From: Paraburkholderia sp. BL25I1N1
GTDB lineage: Bacteria > Pseudomonadota > Gammaproteobacteria > Burkholderiales > Burkholderiaceae
Length of the DNA stretch: 64,000 nt
Direction of reading: 5' to 3'
Assembly (NCBI RefSeq): GCF_003002025.1
Contig: NZ_PVZB01000001.1
Span: 62,001-126,000 of the forward strand
Part shown: positions 61,964-64,000 of the stretch, piece by piece
Layout of the letters: each line of letters begins with the position of its first letter
Position numbering within the stretch: position 1 is the first letter of the stretch
The notes under the pieces: model-generated
What the model saw: only the letters and a program-made list of their open reading frames with translations
Database searches by the model: none
Told to the model about the DNA's origin: nothing
Made by a program: the position numbers and the translations under genes

Positions 61964-62815
61964 TCAGAAGCTGACGAACGCCTGCACGAGCCTGTTAAAA
62001 GCACCGGCGTTCGACACATTCATGCCGTGCGACGCACCGGCGATGGTTTGCCGCTCCGCATAATCGATCCACTCCGCGAGCTTTTCGACGTTGTTGCGGA
62101 ACATGCGCGGACTGCGCTGGCCGTCGATCAGCAGCGTTCTGCATTTCACGTCACGCGCGGTTTCACGGGAATAGGCGGGCAACGGATCGCGGAGTTGCTT
62201 GGGCAGCGTGCCCGCGTTGTCGATCGCCATGGTGCGGAACGCGACCGGGCTCTTGCGCCACGCTCCCGGCATGCTCACCGAATCGACGAACAGCTCCAGG
62301 CCCGCGTCGATCTGCTCGCTCTCGATGAGTTCCGCGACGCGCGCGCGTAACACATTCGTCGTAGCCGGCAGCGCCGCCTCCAGCATGCCGTCGGTCTGCA
62401 GCGGACCGCCCGGGTCCGCGAGCGTGAGCGTCTTCACGAGCCGCGGATAGTCGCGCGCAACATGGAACGCCACGCAGCCGCCGCGCGAATGGCCGACCAG
62501 ATGTACGGGCCCAAGATTGATCGCCTCGATGAACTCGGCCAGTTCGCCGACGTGCGTCTGCCAGCCGAACTCGCCCTGAATGCACGCCTCGCTCGCCGGC
62601 CAGTAGTGGCTCAGGCTCACCGAGATGCAGCGGAAATGTTGCGAGAGCGCCGCCGTCTGTGCATTCCAGTAGCGATAGTCGCACAGCGAGCCGTGCACGA
62701 ACACGAGCGGCTCGCCTTCTCCGCACTCGACGTACGGCACGCAGATGCCCGATGCGATGGTCGCAAACGACAGTTCTGGTACGGCAAGCACTGAGAGGTC
62801 GGTACGGGCGTTCAT
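61964..62815 (-). CDS. Alpha/beta hydrolase
   Basis: A 283-residue hydrolase with VFVHGSLCDYRYWNAQTAAL near residue 39 (oxyanion region), VGHSRGGCVAFHVA near residue 105 (nucleophile Ser), and acid/base in DGQRSPRMF and GASHGMNV. It resembles haloalkane-dehalogenase/epoxide-hydrolase-like family members. It lies divergent from the LysR gene at 62912 across 96 bases, which makes it the likely target of that regulator. The substrate is unknown. Confidence 0.88.
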   Translation of the reverse strand: MNARTDLSVLAVPELSFATIASGICVPYVECGEGEPLVFVHGSLCDYRYWNAQTAALSQHFRCISVSLSHYWPASEACIQGEFGWQTHVGELAEFIEAINLGPVHLVGHSRGGCVAFHVARDYPRLVKTLTLADPGGPLQTDGMLEAALPATTNVLRARVAELIESEQIDAGLELFVDSVSMPGAWRKSPVAFRTMAIDNAGTLPKQLRDPLPAYSRETARDVKCRTLLIDGQRSPRMFRNNVEKLAEWIDYAERQTIAGASHGMNVSNAGAFNRLVQAFVSF

Positions 62816-62911
62816 GGACTAGCTCCTTTGCAGCCACTATGCCCCATGTCACAACTTTAGAAAATCGCGTAATATTGATCGAATCTATCTACTTTTCTGA
62901 TACCAGACTCC

Positions 62912-63763
62912 TTGAAAGCCCTCGACCTGGACGTGATGACCATGATCGTCGCCGTCGCTGACACCGGCAACATCAGCCGGGCGGCGGAGGTCGTGCATCG
63001 GTCGCAATCGGCGGTGAGCATGCAGATCAAGACGCTCGAAACCGCGCTGGGCAAGCCGCTGTTCGTGCGCAAGCCGAGAAATGTGGTGCCGACGCAGGAC
63101 GGCGAAGTCCTGCTGACCTACGCTCGCCGCATGCTGGCCTTACGCGACGAAGCGTGGGCGGCGGTGGTTCGGCCGGACGTGACGGGGCGCGTGAGCATCG
63201 GCGTGCCGGACGATTACGCATCGTCGCTGCTGCCGCCGATCCTCAAGAAGTTTTCCGCGACCTATCCGAAGGTGGAGATTCAGGTCGTCGGTTTGCCGAG
63301 CGTCGCACTCGCGCCGATGGTGAAAGACGGTTCGGTCGATCTGGTGTGCGCGACGCGAGTCAAGGGTTTATCGGGCGAATTCATTCGCCATGAACCCATG
63401 GAATGGGCGGCCGCGCCGAGCGCCGATGAGATATGGCGCGAACGGCCGTTGCCGATTGCCGTGTTCCTGCCGGGCAGCGTCGCGCGCGAGAACGCGATTC
63501 GCAGCTTGGAGCGCGCGAAGATTCCGTACCGCACCTCATATGAAAGTCCGAGTCTGCTGGGCCTGCTGTCGATGGCCGAAGCAGGTCTCGCGATCGTGCC
63601 GCTCGCGCGCTGCGCGGTGCCGGCACACTTCACGCTGCTTGGGCGCGCGCACGGCTTGCCGGAAATCACCGCGTTGGAAATGGTGCTGGCGCGCAGCACG
63701 GCTTCGAATCGTCCGCCGTGCGATTTTCTGGCGGAGAAGATTGTCTCCGAGTTGAGGCGCTAG
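62912..63763 (+). CDS. LysR-family transcriptional regulator
   Basis: A 283-residue protein with the winged helix at residues 5-65 (IVAVADTGNISRAAEVVHRS) and an effector domain (GRVSIGVPDDYASSLLPPIL). The TTG at 62912 is preferred because the winged helix begins directly after it and the next in-frame starts would cut into it. Arms agaaaa (about 62862-62867) and ttttct (about 62893-62898) in the short divergent region with the hydrolase gene could be its site. Confidence 0.85.
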   Translation: MKALDLDVMTMIVAVADTGNISRAAEVVHRSQSAVSMQIKTLETALGKPLFVRKPRNVVPTQDGEVLLTYARRMLALRDEAWAAVVRPDVTGRVSIGVPDDYASSLLPPILKKFSATYPKVEIQVVGLPSVALAPMVKDGSVDLVCATRVKGLSGEFIRHEPMEWAAAPSADEIWRERPLPIAVFLPGSVARENAIRSLERAKIPYRTSYESPSLLGLLSMAEAGLAIVPLARCAVPAHFTLLGRAHGLPEITALEMVLARSTASNRPPCDFLAEKIVSELRR

Positions 63764-63856
63764 CTTGCCCGGCGTGCGTCCGGTTGGCCGGGATCATGCC
63801 CCTCGAAGATCAAACCGAGCGGCACGGCTGCGTGTGTAGCTTGAACGATGACACGG

Positions 63857-63970
63857 CTATTCGCAAGCGAACGGCACGCCCAATACGAAGCGATCGACGG
63901 ACGCCACCCAGGGCAGCAGGCCGATCACGCCAAGATAGGGAATGCCGAGTCCGATAAACAGTTTGAGCAC
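63857..63970 (-). CDS. DUF3311-like small membrane protein, probably truncated
   Basis: A 37-residue frame from GTG at 63970 (cgaggagttgac upstream) with a hydrophobic start (FIGLGIPYLGVIGLLPW) and VASVDRFVLGVPF, which matches the first half of DUF3311 proteins. It then ends abruptly (ACE stop), whereas family members continue with a second helix for about 30 more residues. DUF3311 genes usually precede a sodium:solute symporter gene; none follows here. A deletion has likely removed the 3' half and the symporter. Confidence 0.55.
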   Translation of the reverse strand: MLKLFIGLGIPYLGVIGLLPWVASVDRFVLGVPFACE

Positions 63971-64000
63971 GTCAACTCCTCGTAGCATGTGGCCGATACC

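Overview
This is a GC-rich chromosomal window from a Burkholderiaceae-type betaproteobacterium, most likely Paraburkholderia or a close relative. The basis is codon use, the beta-ketoadipate gene order, the abundance of LysR and MocR regulators, branched-chain-type ABC importers, a Gram-negative general porin with a TTG start, and chemoreceptor and integrase remnants of types common in that group. No rRNA, tRNA or CRISPR array was seen.

Layout. (1) 1-5218: protocatechuate branch of the beta-ketoadipate pathway. A truncated LysR regulator lies divergent from pcaI-pcaJ-pcaB-pcaD-pcaC. (2) 5672-12512: four tightly packed genes for an ABC-transporter-dependent surface polysaccharide: a glycosyltransferase, Wzm-like permease, Wzt-like ATPase with a C-terminal cargo-binding extension, and a 1116-residue protein joining methyltransferase, coiled coil and two glycosyltransferase modules. 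(3) 12596-27844: a TetR regulator and an 11-gene block for nicotinate catabolism by the reductive route. It holds a NicAB-like molybdenum hydroxylase with three c-type haems, 6-hydroxynicotinate reductase, enamidase, an ApbE-like UPF0280 protein, two DUF1185 paralogues, and a branched-chain-type ABC importer with its binding protein. (4) 27956-31123: small genes (ECF sigma factor, membrane protein, ferredoxin, methyltransferase, histone-H1-like protein). (5) 31444-35975: omega-aminotransferase divergent from a MocR regulator, a LysE exporter, and a solute-binding protein. (6) 36025-39624: MFS importer, Ldh2-family dehydrogenase and LysR regulator. (7) 39870-44514: an OmpV / hydrolase / DUF4118 operon, another hydrolase and a beta-propeller lipoprotein. 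(8) 45239-49040: NitT-type binding protein, porin, then decayed DNA with a chemoreceptor pseudogene and an integrase remnant. (9) 49349-58526: stress or redox genes (alcohol dehydrogenase, cNMP-domain reductase, crotonase, HbpS-like, PfpI-like, VOC, a VanB-like reductase lacking its ferredoxin domain, SDR proteins), with one broken SDR gene. (10) About 59000-60733: an A/T-rich islet with DUF3592, an unknown protein and an orphan Hcp. (11) 61522-64000: frameshifted VOC gene, hydrolase, LysR and a truncated DUF3311 gene.

The pca genes take beta-carboxymuconate and beta-ketoadipate intermediates towards beta-ketoadipyl-CoA. The nicotinate block would import a substrate, hydroxylate it with electrons passed to c haems, reduce the ring, and open it hydrolytically. 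The strongest candidates for new biology are a possible dedicated flavinylation pair (6-hydroxynicotinate reductase plus UPF0280), a WbdD-like chain-terminating fusion built from glycosyltransferases, and the three-gene Hcp islet, which looks like a type VI effector/immunity/carrier cassette.
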